Part shown: in pieces, positions 42,935 to 51,124 of the stretch
Layout of the letters: the number at the start of each line of letters is the position of its first letter
Position numbering within the stretch: position 1 is the stretch's first letter
NCBI GenBank assembly: GCA_965220345.1
Contig: OZ244822.1
Coordinates: forward strand, 806,001 to 870,000
DNA: 64,000 bases
Origin: Aldehydirespirator sp965220345
GTDB taxonomy: Bacteria; Actinomycetota; Acidimicrobiia; Acidimicrobiales; Aldehydirespiratoraceae
Direction of reading: 5' to 3'
The notes under the pieces: model-generated
Seen by the model: only the letters and a program-made list of their open reading frames with translations
What the model was told of the DNA's origin: nothing
The model's database searches: none
Position numbers and translations under genes: made by a program

Positions 42935-44104
42935 CTAGTTACACGCGCCCGAGTCGCTGACTCCTCTGCGGCTATCACAAATCACCGTTGACTCCACACT
43001 TCGCAGCGTGTACGAACCCGAATCAGATCGCTCAGCGAAGATCTGCAGCCGATAACCGTGGATTGAGTCATCCGGCAGACCCAACACATCGACTGTGACC
43101 TCGCTGGGATCACCGTCAACCGGAGCGCCCGACACCACGCTACGCATTAACTGATCATCAATAATGACCGCTCGGGCAACGATCTCAGCCAACTCGGTCA
43201 GCGAATCTGCTGCTGGCGGCTCGCCACTGCCTTCGATCAGGTCAGCAGTGATATCGGATGTGGCTCCCAACGGCGACAAAAATGCGCTGGAAGCCCAGCC
43301 CAACATGTCACCCATACGAATTTCGTGCCACACCGTGGAGGTCAGCCTGCGAGTGTTGCCGGTAGCTGTAACTCCAGTATTCAAATCGAGTGTGGCGAGG
43401 CGTTCAGGTGAGTCAGGCGCGCGCACGATCACAGCTGCTTCACTGTCAACGTTGATCGAGTTGCTGAGCCGAGCGATCACATCGCCTACGGGAACATCAC
43501 GCACGTTAAGGCTGGAGTCGTAGTTAATGCCGACCACTGCTAGGCCGGTCCCCGAAACGGGACCGTAATCGTTGTAAGGCTCACCCGGCAGGCTGTCCTC
43601 GGCTGCTATGTCGTCATTTAGAGCACCTGTCGGATCGGCTGCAAGATCGTTATCTGTGCCTGTCGAATCTCCGCTTGCGTCAGTGCCTGACGTGGCCGAT
43701 GATGCGTTGGTTGAGCCCCCTCCAGATGTGGAACCTGTAGCTAACCGCGAAGCCGCAGCCGCTTCAAGAGCAGCTGACGCAGCGGATTCTCGTGCTAGTT
43801 CGGCTGCGATACTGGCTTCGTTCGCAGCCTGCTCAGCAGCACCTATAGCGGCGGCCACTTGTGAAGCAGCTTCTTGAGCCCGATCAGCCGCAGCTTGGGC
43901 GGCGGCCACAGTTTCTTGAGCGTCAGCTAGGAACTCAGCAGCTTCGGTTGACGGTACCGCAGCGCCGTCATCGCTTGTTGAATCGCTGCCTGATCCGCTT
44001 AGCAGTGCCACAATAAGGGCCACCACTGCGATCACCGCAGCCGCACCAGAAGCCACGAGCGACCTGCGCGAGGTCGCCAACGCGCTTGACACTGCCATTT
44101 TCAC
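42935..44104 (-). CDS. Membrane-anchored Ala-rich helical protein with SH3-like domain
   Basis: 389 residues. N-terminal membrane helix (AAAVIAVVALIVALLSGSGS), then about 80 residues of Ala/Glu helices (AQETVAAAQAAADRAQEAAS) forming a coiled coil. A Ser/Thr/Gly linker follows. Then comes an SH3-like stretch (VGINYDSSLNVRDVPVGDVI ... HEIRMGDMLGWASSAFLSPL), and a C-terminal 100-residue domain ending CDSRRGVSDSGACN with two Cys. It is probably extracytoplasmic with a wall-binding role. No enzyme motif. Confidence 0.6.
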   Translation of the reverse strand: MKMAVSSALATSRRSLVASGAAAVIAVVALIVALLSGSGSDSTSDDGAAVPSTEAAEFLADAQETVAAAQAAADRAQEAASQVAAAIGAAEQAANEASIAAELARESAASAALEAAAASRLATGSTSGGGSTNASSATSGTDASGDSTGTDNDLAADPTGALNDDIAAEDSLPGEPYNDYGPVSGTGLAVVGINYDSSLNVRDVPVGDVIARLSNSINVDSEAAVIVRAPDSPERLATLDLNTGVTATGNTRRLTSTVWHEIRMGDMLGWASSAFLSPLGATSDITADLIEGSGEPPAADSLTELAEIVARAVIIDDQLMRSVVSGAPVDGDPSEVTVDVLGLPDDSIHGYRLQIFAERSDSGSYTLRSVESTVICDSRRGVSDSGACN

Positions 44105-44242
44105 ACCTTGCCTTTGTGGTCGAGTTCTATTCCAAGTATGTCACCGCAGCACACTGTGATCGCACACCCTCACCAAGACTGCCCAACGCTCAGGCTGGCT
44201 TAGTCGAGCGCTGAAGCTAGCTCAACCGGGCCGTGGCGGTAG

Positions 44243-44803
44243 CTACTCAGACCTGCTATCAGAAGTATCGTGAGTTCCGCTGTCTGGAACCTCGCGCGTC
44301 TCATAGACATCACGCACATCACGCTGATGGAACTCGCTGTCTCGGAGATTGGATCCCGACATGCCAGCTCGCCATGAAATAGGCCCCGTCGCACCGAACG
44401 TGACTCGCTTAGCAAAGCGGCGCATCAGCAGAGTCCGCACCAGCACACGTCCAGGCAGAAACAACAGCGACAGCCCCACTGCGTCAGTGATGAAACCGGG
44501 TGTCAGCATCAAAGCACCAGCAACCAGGATCAACATTCCGTCCACCAACTCGGTGGCGGGCAGCTGACCATCATTGAGGCGTTTGCGGATCTGGTTAAGC
44601 ACGCCCAGCCCCGAGCGGCGCACCATCCAAGCACCTACCAGCGACACAAGCACCAGCAACAAGATGGTCGAACCAGTGCCCATCTGATCGGCGGCCAAGA
44701 TGATCACATACAGCTCCAGCAAAGGCACGCACAACAAAAGCAGAAGCAGCACACCGAACACGGCTCCAGCGTATGGGTAAGGCGGCCTCTTAGGAGACAT
44801 CAT
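44243..44803 (-). CDS. FxsA family membrane protein
   Basis: About 186 residues from ATG 44803 or 44800. VFGVLLLLLLCVPLLELYVI, GSTILLLVLVSLVGAWMVRR and RKRLNDGQLPATELVDGMLI then GALMLTPGFITDAVGLSLLF are the four FxsA helices and signature. FxsA overproduction relieves phage T7 exclusion by the F plasmid in E. coli; the native role is unknown. The C-terminal cytoplasmic tail is acidic. It is divergent from selA with only about 35 bases between, where both promoters must overlap. Confidence 0.85.
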   Translation of the reverse strand: MMSPKRPPYPYAGAVFGVLLLLLLCVPLLELYVIILAADQMGTGSTILLLVLVSLVGAWMVRRSGLGVLNQIRKRLNDGQLPATELVDGMLILVAGALMLTPGFITDAVGLSLLFLPGRVLVRTLLMRRFAKRVTFGATGPISWRAGMSGSNLRDSEFHQRDVRDVYETREVPDSGTHDTSDSRSE

Positions 44804-44837
44804 CCAAGCAAAATTCAGATCATCTAGCCTGAGGGCA

Positions 44838-46112
44838 GTGTTGTCGCAGGATCGACCTCCTTCTGTTGACCGGCTAGCCCGCTCGCTGGCCGACATTGAC
44901 CTTCCAATGCCGCTGCTGGTGGACGCTGCTCGTAGCGCTATCGCTGACGGCGACCCAGACTCAGCCGCTGAGCGAGCTCTCAGCATCAAGCGGCGACTGT
45001 TGCTACCTGTGATCAACGGAACCGGTGTGCTGCTTCACACCAATCTGGGCCGCGCTCCGTTGGCGTATTCGCAGACTTCTGACTATTCCAACTTGGAGCT
45101 TGATCTCGCCACAGGCGAACGCGGCGATCGTCAGCATGGCATCGGGATGCTGCTAGCAAAGACATGCGCTGCCGAAGCAGCGATGGTGGTCAACAATTGC
45201 GCCGCGGCGGTGATGTTGGTGTTGGCGGCGTTAGCGCAGGATCGCCAGGCGCTGGTTTCACGAGGCGAACTAGTGGAGATCGGCGGCGGATTCAGGGTGC
45301 CTGACGTGATGGCATGGTCAAAAGCGCAACTAGTGGAGGTCGGCACCACCAACCGAACCCGTCGCGATGATTACGCCGCTGCGCTAGCAAACCCCAGCAA
45401 TGATGTGGCTTTGGTAGTGCAAGTACACAGGTCCAACTTCCGACTGATGGGCTACACCGAAACTCCGAGCACCGCCGAGTTGGCCAAGCTAGGGCCGCCG
45501 CTTTTATTCAATATCGGGTCGGGGTTGCTTGATAGTCGCTGTCCGTGGCTGACGGGAGGCCCACCTCCGTGGCTGGACTCTGAGCCAGCCGCACGTCAAA
45601 GCATCGAAGCGGGCGCGAGTCTTGTGACCTTCTCAACTGACAAGCTTTTCGGGGGTCCGCAAGCCGGTGTCATCGCTGGGCGCGCTGATCTTGTGGAAGC
45701 TTGCCGCAAGCATCCGCTGGCGCGTGCGTTGCGACCTGGATCGCTGGTGTTGGCTGCGTTGCAAGACACTGCTTTGGCTTATTTGCGCCAAGACGGTGCA
45801 GCTGTTGACTTCTGGCGAATGGCCGCGCTTAGCACCGAGCAGTTGCATGACCGACTTGATGCTTACGAAGGCTTGGGAGTGACAGAAACTTCATCCACCC
45901 CAGGCGGCGGCACTCTTCCTGGAGTGGAGATCAAGTCGGTGGGGATAGCTGTGGCCGGTGACCACACCAAGCAGCTGAGGTCGATGCCGCGTCCGATTAT
46001 CGCTCGGGTTTGCGACGGTGAAACGACTGTGGATCTGCGGACTGTGCATCCTGCTGACGATGCCGAAGTCGCCACAGCGCTGCATCAGGCCACCCAACAT
46101 CTGTTGCGTTGA
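44838..46112 (+). CDS. selA: L-seryl-tRNA(Sec) selenium transferase SelA
   Basis: 424 residues from GTG 44838. PLP enzyme that turns Ser-tRNA(Sec) into Sec-tRNA(Sec) using selenophosphate. Seen: INGTGVLLHTNLGRAPLAYS, ATGERGDRQHGIGMLLAKTC, VVNNCAAAVMLVLAALAQ, EIGGGFRVPDVM, and the PLP lysine (about residue 269) in TFSTDKLFGGPQAGVIAGR. A little shorter than E. coli SelA (463). Followed by selB 28 bases later. An upstream ORF extension in the opposite strand is a shadow. Confidence 0.95.
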   Translation: MLSQDRPPSVDRLARSLADIDLPMPLLVDAARSAIADGDPDSAAERALSIKRRLLLPVINGTGVLLHTNLGRAPLAYSQTSDYSNLELDLATGERGDRQHGIGMLLAKTCAAEAAMVVNNCAAAVMLVLAALAQDRQALVSRGELVEIGGGFRVPDVMAWSKAQLVEVGTTNRTRRDDYAAALANPSNDVALVVQVHRSNFRLMGYTETPSTAELAKLGPPLLFNIGSGLLDSRCPWLTGGPPPWLDSEPAARQSIEAGASLVTFSTDKLFGGPQAGVIAGRADLVEACRKHPLARALRPGSLVLAALQDTALAYLRQDGAAVDFWRMAALSTEQLHDRLDAYEGLGVTETSSTPGGGTLPGVEIKSVGIAVAGDHTKQLRSMPRPIIARVCDGETTVDLRTVHPADDAEVATALHQATQHLLR

Positions 46113-46140
46113 TCCATTACAGCTAACGCTTAGAGCATCA

Positions 46141-47856
46141 ATGCATGTAGTTGCCACAGCTGGCCATGTAGATCACGGCAAAAGCACGCTGGTGCGGGCA
46201 CTCACCGGCGTGGATCCTGACCGGCTCGCCGAAGAGAAACAGCGCGGTCTAACCATTGACTTAGGTTTCGCGTCGCTGGAACTGCCATCAGGACACCAGC
46301 TGGCATTCATTGATGTGCCCGGCCATGTGCGCTTTCTCAAAAATATGCTCGCCGGGGTCAGCGGAGTGGATGCCTGCGTGTTCGTGGTGGACAGCACCGA
46401 AGGCTGGAAACCTCAATCGGAGGAACATCTGCGAATACTGCAGCTTCTCGGCTTGAAGCACGGTCTGATAGTGCTGACCAAAGTTGACGATGCCGACAGC
46501 GAACTAGTGGAGTTAGCGCGCCTTGATGTGGCTGAGCATGTGGCGGGCACCTTTCTGGATGAAGCCCCAGTGATCGCCACCGACGCGATCACCGGCAGCG
46601 GCGTCAGCGAACTCAAAAACGAGCTAGACAACCTGCTGGCGCGCACCCCCACAGCAGTTGATCTGCAACGTCCTCGGCTGTGGGTGGATCGAGCTTTTGC
46701 GATCAAAGGCTCAGGCACAGTAGTAACAGGCACTTTGACCGGTGGACAGCTGACATCAGACGACAGTTTGATCCTGCTGCCAGCAGGGCGTGAGGTGCGG
46801 GTGCGGAGCCTGCAAAGCTTGCATCATCAATGCGAGCGGATCGCTGCTGGCAGTCGTGTAGCGGTCAATGTTGTTGGGGTCGGTCATCGCCAAGCAGCAC
46901 GTGGTGATGCGCTAGTCAAGGACGGGCAATGGTATGCCAGCGACACAGTGGATGCTGAGTTGTCGGTGCTGTCATCGGTTGAGCATCACGTCACGCGCCG
47001 AGGTGCTTATGTGGCTTACATCGGCTCAGGCGAGCATCCCGTCAAGCTGCGAGTGCTGGGGCCTTCAGCGATAGCGCCCGCGGCGAGTGGTTTCGTGCGT
47101 CTTCATCTACGAACCCGGTTGCCGTTGAGCATGGGTGACCGTTTCATTCTGCGCGAATGGGGACGTGCCACCACTGTCGGTGGCGGCGAGATCCTTGATG
47201 TGGCACCGGTGCTGGCAGCATCAAAAGCCAGACCCGACCGATCAGTTGAGCGAATAATCGCTGAGCGCGGCCGCATTGAAGTCACTCATCTCAAGCAACT
47301 AACCGGCATCGATCGTTCGCCGGATCTGGGACGCTGGGCGGTCGCTGCGGATCATCTCTCCTATACCAAACAGCGTTTAACGCAGGCGGTAGATGATGCC
47401 GGTGTGCTAGGTCTTGATCTGGCTGCCCTTGACGACTTCGAACGAACTGTGATCACCACAGTGGACGGTATGGAGTCTTCGCAAGGTCGAATCCGTCGTG
47501 TAGGCAACGATCCTTTGGCGGATCACTGGTTCGTGGCTGAGGTTGAGGCTGCACCTTTTGCTCCTCCAGCACCCGACAAAGTGTCGCGCGATGAGCTGAG
47601 ATTGCTGGTTCGCAAAGGTCAGTTAGTGGAGAGCGGAGGCATTTATTTCGGGGCTGCGGCTACTGCTGCAGCAGCCGAGATCGTTGCCAGGCTGCTGGCT
47701 CACAAACCCGAAGGTGTGACAGTGGCCGAAATCCGTGACGCTTGGGGTACCACCCGCAAGTTCGCTTTGCCACTTTTGGCGCATCTTGACAGCACAGGCA
47801 TGACGCGCCGCCGAGAAGATCTGCGGATCGCCGGACCTCGACTGCCTCAGATTTAG
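46141..47856 (+). CDS. selB: Selenocysteine-specific elongation factor SelB
   Basis: 571 residues from ATG 46141. GTPase motifs: TAGHVDHGKSTLVRALTG, G2/G3 with LAFIDVPGHVRF, and TKVDDADSE as the NKxD variant. Domains II-III follow with IKGSGTVVTGTLTGGQL. The C-terminal winged helices end HLDSTGMTRRREDLRIAGPR, the SECIS-binding part. It carries Sec-tRNA to UGA codons marked by a SECIS hairpin. It shares an operon with selA. No selC tRNA and no UGA-coded selenoprotein were found in this window. Confidence 0.95.
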   Translation: MHVVATAGHVDHGKSTLVRALTGVDPDRLAEEKQRGLTIDLGFASLELPSGHQLAFIDVPGHVRFLKNMLAGVSGVDACVFVVDSTEGWKPQSEEHLRILQLLGLKHGLIVLTKVDDADSELVELARLDVAEHVAGTFLDEAPVIATDAITGSGVSELKNELDNLLARTPTAVDLQRPRLWVDRAFAIKGSGTVVTGTLTGGQLTSDDSLILLPAGREVRVRSLQSLHHQCERIAAGSRVAVNVVGVGHRQAARGDALVKDGQWYASDTVDAELSVLSSVEHHVTRRGAYVAYIGSGEHPVKLRVLGPSAIAPAASGFVRLHLRTRLPLSMGDRFILREWGRATTVGGGEILDVAPVLAASKARPDRSVERIIAERGRIEVTHLKQLTGIDRSPDLGRWAVAADHLSYTKQRLTQAVDDAGVLGLDLAALDDFERTVITTVDGMESSQGRIRRVGNDPLADHWFVAEVEAAPFAPPAPDKVSRDELRLLVRKGQLVESGGIYFGAAATAAAAEIVARLLAHKPEGVTVAEIRDAWGTTRKFALPLLAHLDSTGMTRRREDLRIAGPRLPQI

Positions 47857-47928
47857 AGAGCTAGCTTTTAGAGATCTAGCCGCTGGTCTTCCGTAGTCCG
47901 TGTCGCGCGTCGTTGGCGTGCGCGAATT

Positions 47929-48192
47929 TCAGGTCATGCGCAGCAGTAGATCACGGCGCTCAATCTCGTTGAGGCCGCCCCAAATGCCGTGCTGTTCTTG
48001 TATGTCAAGAGCGTATTGAAGGCATTCGGACTGAACCGAGCAGGTCGCGCAGATGTCTTTGGCGAGAAGTTCACGCTGGCGCTTCTCGTCTCGCTTCTCA
48101 GTATGTATCGGCGGAAAAAAGACCGAAGAATGCGGACCCTTGCAAGCCGCGCGCAACTGCCACTCGGCTTGTTCTCGTGCAGCAAACCTCAT
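47929..48192 (-). CDS. WhiB-family iron-sulfur transcriptional regulator
   Basis: 87 residues. ATG 48192 is chosen because GGAGG lies 8 bases upstream; ATGs at 48198 and 48228 have no or wrong spacing. Four cysteines: AACKGPHSSVFFPP, then AKDICATCSVQSECLQYALD in C-x2-C-x5-C order, followed by the G[VI]WGG turn (HGIWGGLNEIERRDLL). The [4Fe-4S] protein binds sigma factor and DNA. Diagnostic for actinobacteria. It converges on selB. Confidence 0.95.
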   Translation of the reverse strand: MRFAAREQAEWQLRAACKGPHSSVFFPPIHTEKRDEKRQRELLAKDICATCSVQSECLQYALDIQEQHGIWGGLNEIERRDLLLRMT

Positions 48193-48263
48193 AGGCATTT
48201 CCTCCCGCCAAGATTGGATAGCACACACTCACAGCCCGATACAAAGCCGAGCGGTTGCTTTTC

Positions 48264-49685
48264 TCAAGCGCCGAGATCAGCGGAAGCGTCTTGATTTCTG
48301 GCAGAATCCGCAGGATTGTCTTCGGAGTTTGCTGCGGGATCTTCTGCGGGTTCCACGGTGAGGATCAAGCCTTCCAGCGCCACCACTGTCACAAGGTCAC
48401 CTTCAGCTATGGGGGTGGCCCGCTGTGTTCGGGCACGCCAAGGAGCCCCTTTGATCATCACCACACCTTCAGGGCTGACAGCATCTCGGGCGATGCCGCT
48501 GGCACCGATCATCCAGTCACGGCCGATTCTCGGCGTGCCGTAACGGGTTCGCACCATGGCAGGCATCCCGGCCACCATCCCCATGAAGACTCCGATGATG
48601 CCAGCCAGCAGCGTGATCCAAGAAAGCAACTGCCCCTCAAACAGTGTCAGTGATCCCGCGACTAAACACAACGTGGCGATCACGGTCCAGGCCCTCGGCG
48701 CACCTGTTTGTATGTCCACGGCATAGCCGAACATGGCAACCAGCAGCAGCGCCACAGCCCACTCTCTTGTTGGCAGGGCTGCTAACCCGTAACAGCCGAG
48801 CAATAGGCAGGCTGCTCCGAGTCCTCCAGCGATACCGACCCCGCCGGTGAACAACTCAAACACCAGCAGACCTGCACCCGCCAAGAACAACAGGTAGGCA
48901 ACCGCTGGGCTGGCCGCAGTGTGCATGAACTGATCGAACTGGGTGAGCTTGGAGAAACGCACGGCACTAACCGGCACTCGCACCGCTTCGCTGCCAGAGT
49001 CGTCTATCTCGGTTTCAAAGCCGGGCAGATCAAGCACAAAGAACGGCAGAGTCGGGGCTTCCCTAGCAATCCCGAGTTCTATGGCCTGTTGTGAAGTGAT
49101 CCGATCTGCTTGCAGGCGCTGATAGCTCTGAGCGAACCGCTCGGTCATCTGTTCAGGTGTGATAATCGGCTCACCGAGATCTCCAAGCTCTGATCCAGGG
49201 GCGAGCGCCAAATCAGACACCAGACCTGCCAACTGTCCGACACCACCGGCTGCGGCTGCTCCCGACGGGCCGATCCACATCGTCACCGGGACATCAGAGT
49301 TGCTGATGCGTTCAGCAAGTTCGAGCAGACGGCTGTTGCTGATGGTGGCTCTGGAACTGTTGACCTGCAAAACCAAAGCAATCGAGCCGCGAGCTTCTGA
49401 TCTGTTGATGGAACGCTCAATGAAGTCGGCCATGATGGCATCGAGATATCCCGAGATCTGGATCACATCCACCACATCAGTAGATGCTTGAGCGAGATCT
49501 GCTGCCGTTGGGAAATCGGTGGCTACAAGGTCTGCTGTGGCTACGAGATTGGTGCCGCCCTGGCTGGTTACGCCAGCCAGGGCCACGGAACCCAGCAGCG
49601 AACCCAAACCCAGAGCCAACGCAACACAGCCGATGACCCGCCTGACGCGACGCGCGTTGCGGAAGGTTCTTATCGCTGCTGTCAC
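48264..49685 (-). CDS. NfeD-family membrane protein with ClpP-like N-terminal domain
   Basis: 473 residues, GTG start. N-terminal membrane helix/signal (VIGCVALALGLGSLLGSVAL), a ClpP-crotonase-like domain (ALVLQVNSSRATISNSRLLE; VTMWIGPSGAAAAGGVGQLA with the candidate nucleophilic Ser) as in NfeD1b proteins, four to five membrane helices (YLLFLAGAGLLVFELFTGGV onward), and a C-terminal OB-fold (MIGASGIARDAVSPEGVVMI; LVTVVALEGLILTVEPAE). NfeD proteins associate with stomatin/flotillin proteases and membrane quality control. No partner stomatin gene is seen nearby. Confidence 0.85.
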   Translation of the reverse strand: MTAAIRTFRNARRVRRVIGCVALALGLGSLLGSVALAGVTSQGGTNLVATADLVATDFPTAADLAQASTDVVDVIQISGYLDAIMADFIERSINRSEARGSIALVLQVNSSRATISNSRLLELAERISNSDVPVTMWIGPSGAAAAGGVGQLAGLVSDLALAPGSELGDLGEPIITPEQMTERFAQSYQRLQADRITSQQAIELGIAREAPTLPFFVLDLPGFETEIDDSGSEAVRVPVSAVRFSKLTQFDQFMHTAASPAVAYLLFLAGAGLLVFELFTGGVGIAGGLGAACLLLGCYGLAALPTREWAVALLLVAMFGYAVDIQTGAPRAWTVIATLCLVAGSLTLFEGQLLSWITLLAGIIGVFMGMVAGMPAMVRTRYGTPRIGRDWMIGASGIARDAVSPEGVVMIKGAPWRARTQRATPIAEGDLVTVVALEGLILTVEPAEDPAANSEDNPADSARNQDASADLGA

Positions 49686-49723
49686 TGCTGTATTACTACC
49701 GAGTTGTATGACTACTGAGTGTG

Positions 49724-50092
49724 TCAGCTGTCAGAAGTGTCGTTATCAAGCGCTTCAACAGCCTCTTCGAGAGTTTCTTTCACCGGCACGATCCGGTCGA
49801 AACCGGTGGTGTGAAGCAAGCGCAGCAACGTGGCACCGTCACAGTAGACAACGACACGTCCCTCATTTTCGCGGATGCGTCGGATACCACCGATCAATGC
49901 ACCGAGACCAGCCGAGTCAATGAACGGCACACCGCACAGATCCACTACCAAGCGACCTGAACTAGCGTGAGAAGCCAGCGCCTCACGGAACTGTGCCACG
50001 GTGTAAGCATCCAACTCACCGGTGGGTCGCAGCATGTGATACGAAGCTGAGCCGTCGTTGCCTTCGCGGTGAATCGACTCTAGTTCCAGCAT
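49724..50092 (-). CDS. STAS-domain anti-anti-sigma factor
   Basis: 122 residues. GELDAYTVAQFREALASHAS and RLVVDLCGVPFIDSAGLGAL form the SpoIIAA/RsbV fold with the phosphorylatable Ser in FIDSAGLG. It would release a sigma factor by binding an RsbW-type kinase when dephosphorylated. An RsbW-like protein (56291-56686) lies 6 kb away but lacks ATP motifs. It is divergent from the response-regulator gene. Confidence 0.9.
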   Translation of the reverse strand: MLELESIHREGNDGSASYHMLRPTGELDAYTVAQFREALASHASSGRLVVDLCGVPFIDSAGLGALIGGIRRIRENEGRVVVYCDGATLLRLLHTTGFDRIVPVKETLEEAVEALDNDTSDS

Positions 50093-50137
50093 TCCCCGAG
50101 GCTAGCCTGCATCAGTGCCAACCGTCAGATCAAGACT

Positions 50138-50232
50138 GGGTTTCCCGCTCTAGCTCGCTGCGCTCACGGGCCGCTCAGGCCCGGGTTTCCCGCTCTAGCT
50201 CGCTGCGCTCACGGGCCGCTCAGGCCCGGGTT
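50138..50232. repeat. 45-bp tandem repeat, two identical copies plus start of a third
   Basis: Identical copies at 50138-50182 and 50183-50227, with five bases of a third. The unit holds the palindrome-like segments GGGTTTCCCG, and TCGCTGCGCTCACGGGCC-type sequence common in dispersed intergenic repeats of high-GC bacteria. It lies directly upstream of the response-regulator start and is in an open frame, but its repetitive nature argues against coding. Confidence 0.9.
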
Positions 50233-50244
50233 ACGATCTGCGTT

Positions 50245-50634
50245 GTGAGTGAAGTATTACTAGTAACCGATGCTGACTGGCTTGCTCAGCAATGCGAGGC
50301 CGCGCTGGGCGGGGATCATTGCGTGAATCGAGTGCGAAAAGGTAGTGACACTCTGGAGGCGATCCGGTCGGTTGACCCAGATTTAGTGCTGCTTGACATG
50401 CAGGTCGGCAACATGGGTGGCATGGCTGCGTGTCTGGCGATCCGCCAAGAAGAGCAGATGGGGCGGCTGACACCGCGTCCAGTGGTGATGATGCTTGACC
50501 GGGACGCTGACGAGTTCCTAGCCCGACGCAGCGAAGCTGATGCCTGGCTGGTGAAGCCGGTGGATCCGCTGCGACTGGCGCGGCTGGTTTCGCAATCGCT
50601 AGTCAAGCAAGCCGACACCTCAGTTCCCGCCTGA
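50245..50634 (+). CDS. Single-domain response regulator (receiver only)
   Basis: 129 residues from GTG 50245. Acidic pocket in LLVTDADW, phospho-acceptor Asp in DPDLVLLDMQVGN, and the conserved Lys in DAWLVKPVDPLRL. There is no output domain. TACGAT (50232-50237) ends seven bases before the GTG, suggesting a leaderless message. Earlier starts would translate the 45-bp repeats. No histidine kinase is nearby; the target could be the convergent-strand STAS system, but nothing shows it. Confidence 0.88.
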   Translation: MSEVLLVTDADWLAQQCEAALGGDHCVNRVRKGSDTLEAIRSVDPDLVLLDMQVGNMGGMAACLAIRQEEQMGRLTPRPVVMMLDRDADEFLARRSEADAWLVKPVDPLRLARLVSQSLVKQADTSVPA

Positions 50635-50683
50635 CCGCAGCGAAACCTCTGCTGTGGCGGCTAGTCTTTGCAGTCGCTGCACA

Positions 50684-50757
50684 CGGGCAGTGGCGCAGCT
50701 TGGTAGCGCGCCTCGTTCGGGACGAGGAGGTCGTGGGTTCAAATCCCGCCTGCCCGA
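50684..50757 (+). tRNA. tRNA-Pro (CGG anticodon)
   Basis: 74 bases. Acceptor CGGGCAG pairs with CTGCCCG. D arm GCGCAGCTTGGTAGCGC. Anticodon stem CCTCG/CGAGG encloses TTCGGGA, anticodon CGG. T arm CGTGGGTTCAAATCCCG. CCA is not encoded (ACAC follows the discriminator A). Confidence 0.95.
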
Positions 50758-50817
50758 CACAACACCTGCTTGACCGGCCACTGCTGCTGGGGTCACTGCC
50801 CCAAACACTCCCAGGAC

Positions 50818-51121
50818 CTACTGGTAGTTGATTGGCCCCGCGCAAACGGGATCGTTAGGCGCGGCTTGTCGCCAGCGCTCAGCAGCAATCAGCACAGAGT
50901 CAACATCACCTGAATCTGCCTTCACCACTCTGGTGGCTATCCACGAACCCTTTCGGGGAACCTCAATGTTGAGATTCTCAGCGATACCTGGATGACTCCC
51001 TTGGTGTCCTCTGCTCGTCGAAGACTTCGTCAAAACTCTGACGAATGGCGGCACCGAACCGCTCTTGCATCCGCGGCTGAGAGCGAAACCAACTGACCGC
51101 ACGCGCAAGAGCTGTGTCCAA
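50818..51121 (-). pseudogene. Remnant of a NaeI-type restriction endonuclease (large internal deletion)
   Basis: Directly after the methyltransferase stop, the frame from TTG 51121 reads ALARAVSWFRSQPRMQERFG and SFDEVFDEQRTPR, matching the N-terminus of NaeI-family enzymes (pattern LxxIDQLLDGQRTGR). The frame then dies. In another frame downstream, from about 51010, comes HPGIAENLNIEVPRKGSW, matching the family's C-terminal HPxIAxxLGLPVPRKGSW-like end. Roughly 40 N-terminal and 60 C-terminal residues remain; the catalytic middle is gone. NaeI enzymes cut GCCGGC and pair with C5 methyltransferases, as here. Family matches are from memory. Confidence 0.55.
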
Positions 51122-51124
51122 AGC

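Noticed and set aside
47857..47928. selC tRNA between selB and whiB
   Set aside because: The region cannot be folded into a long-armed tRNA, and no TCA anticodon loop is seen.
48313..48543. Plus-strand ORFs inside the NfeD gene
   Set aside because: They are antisense shadows with no domain or ribosome site.
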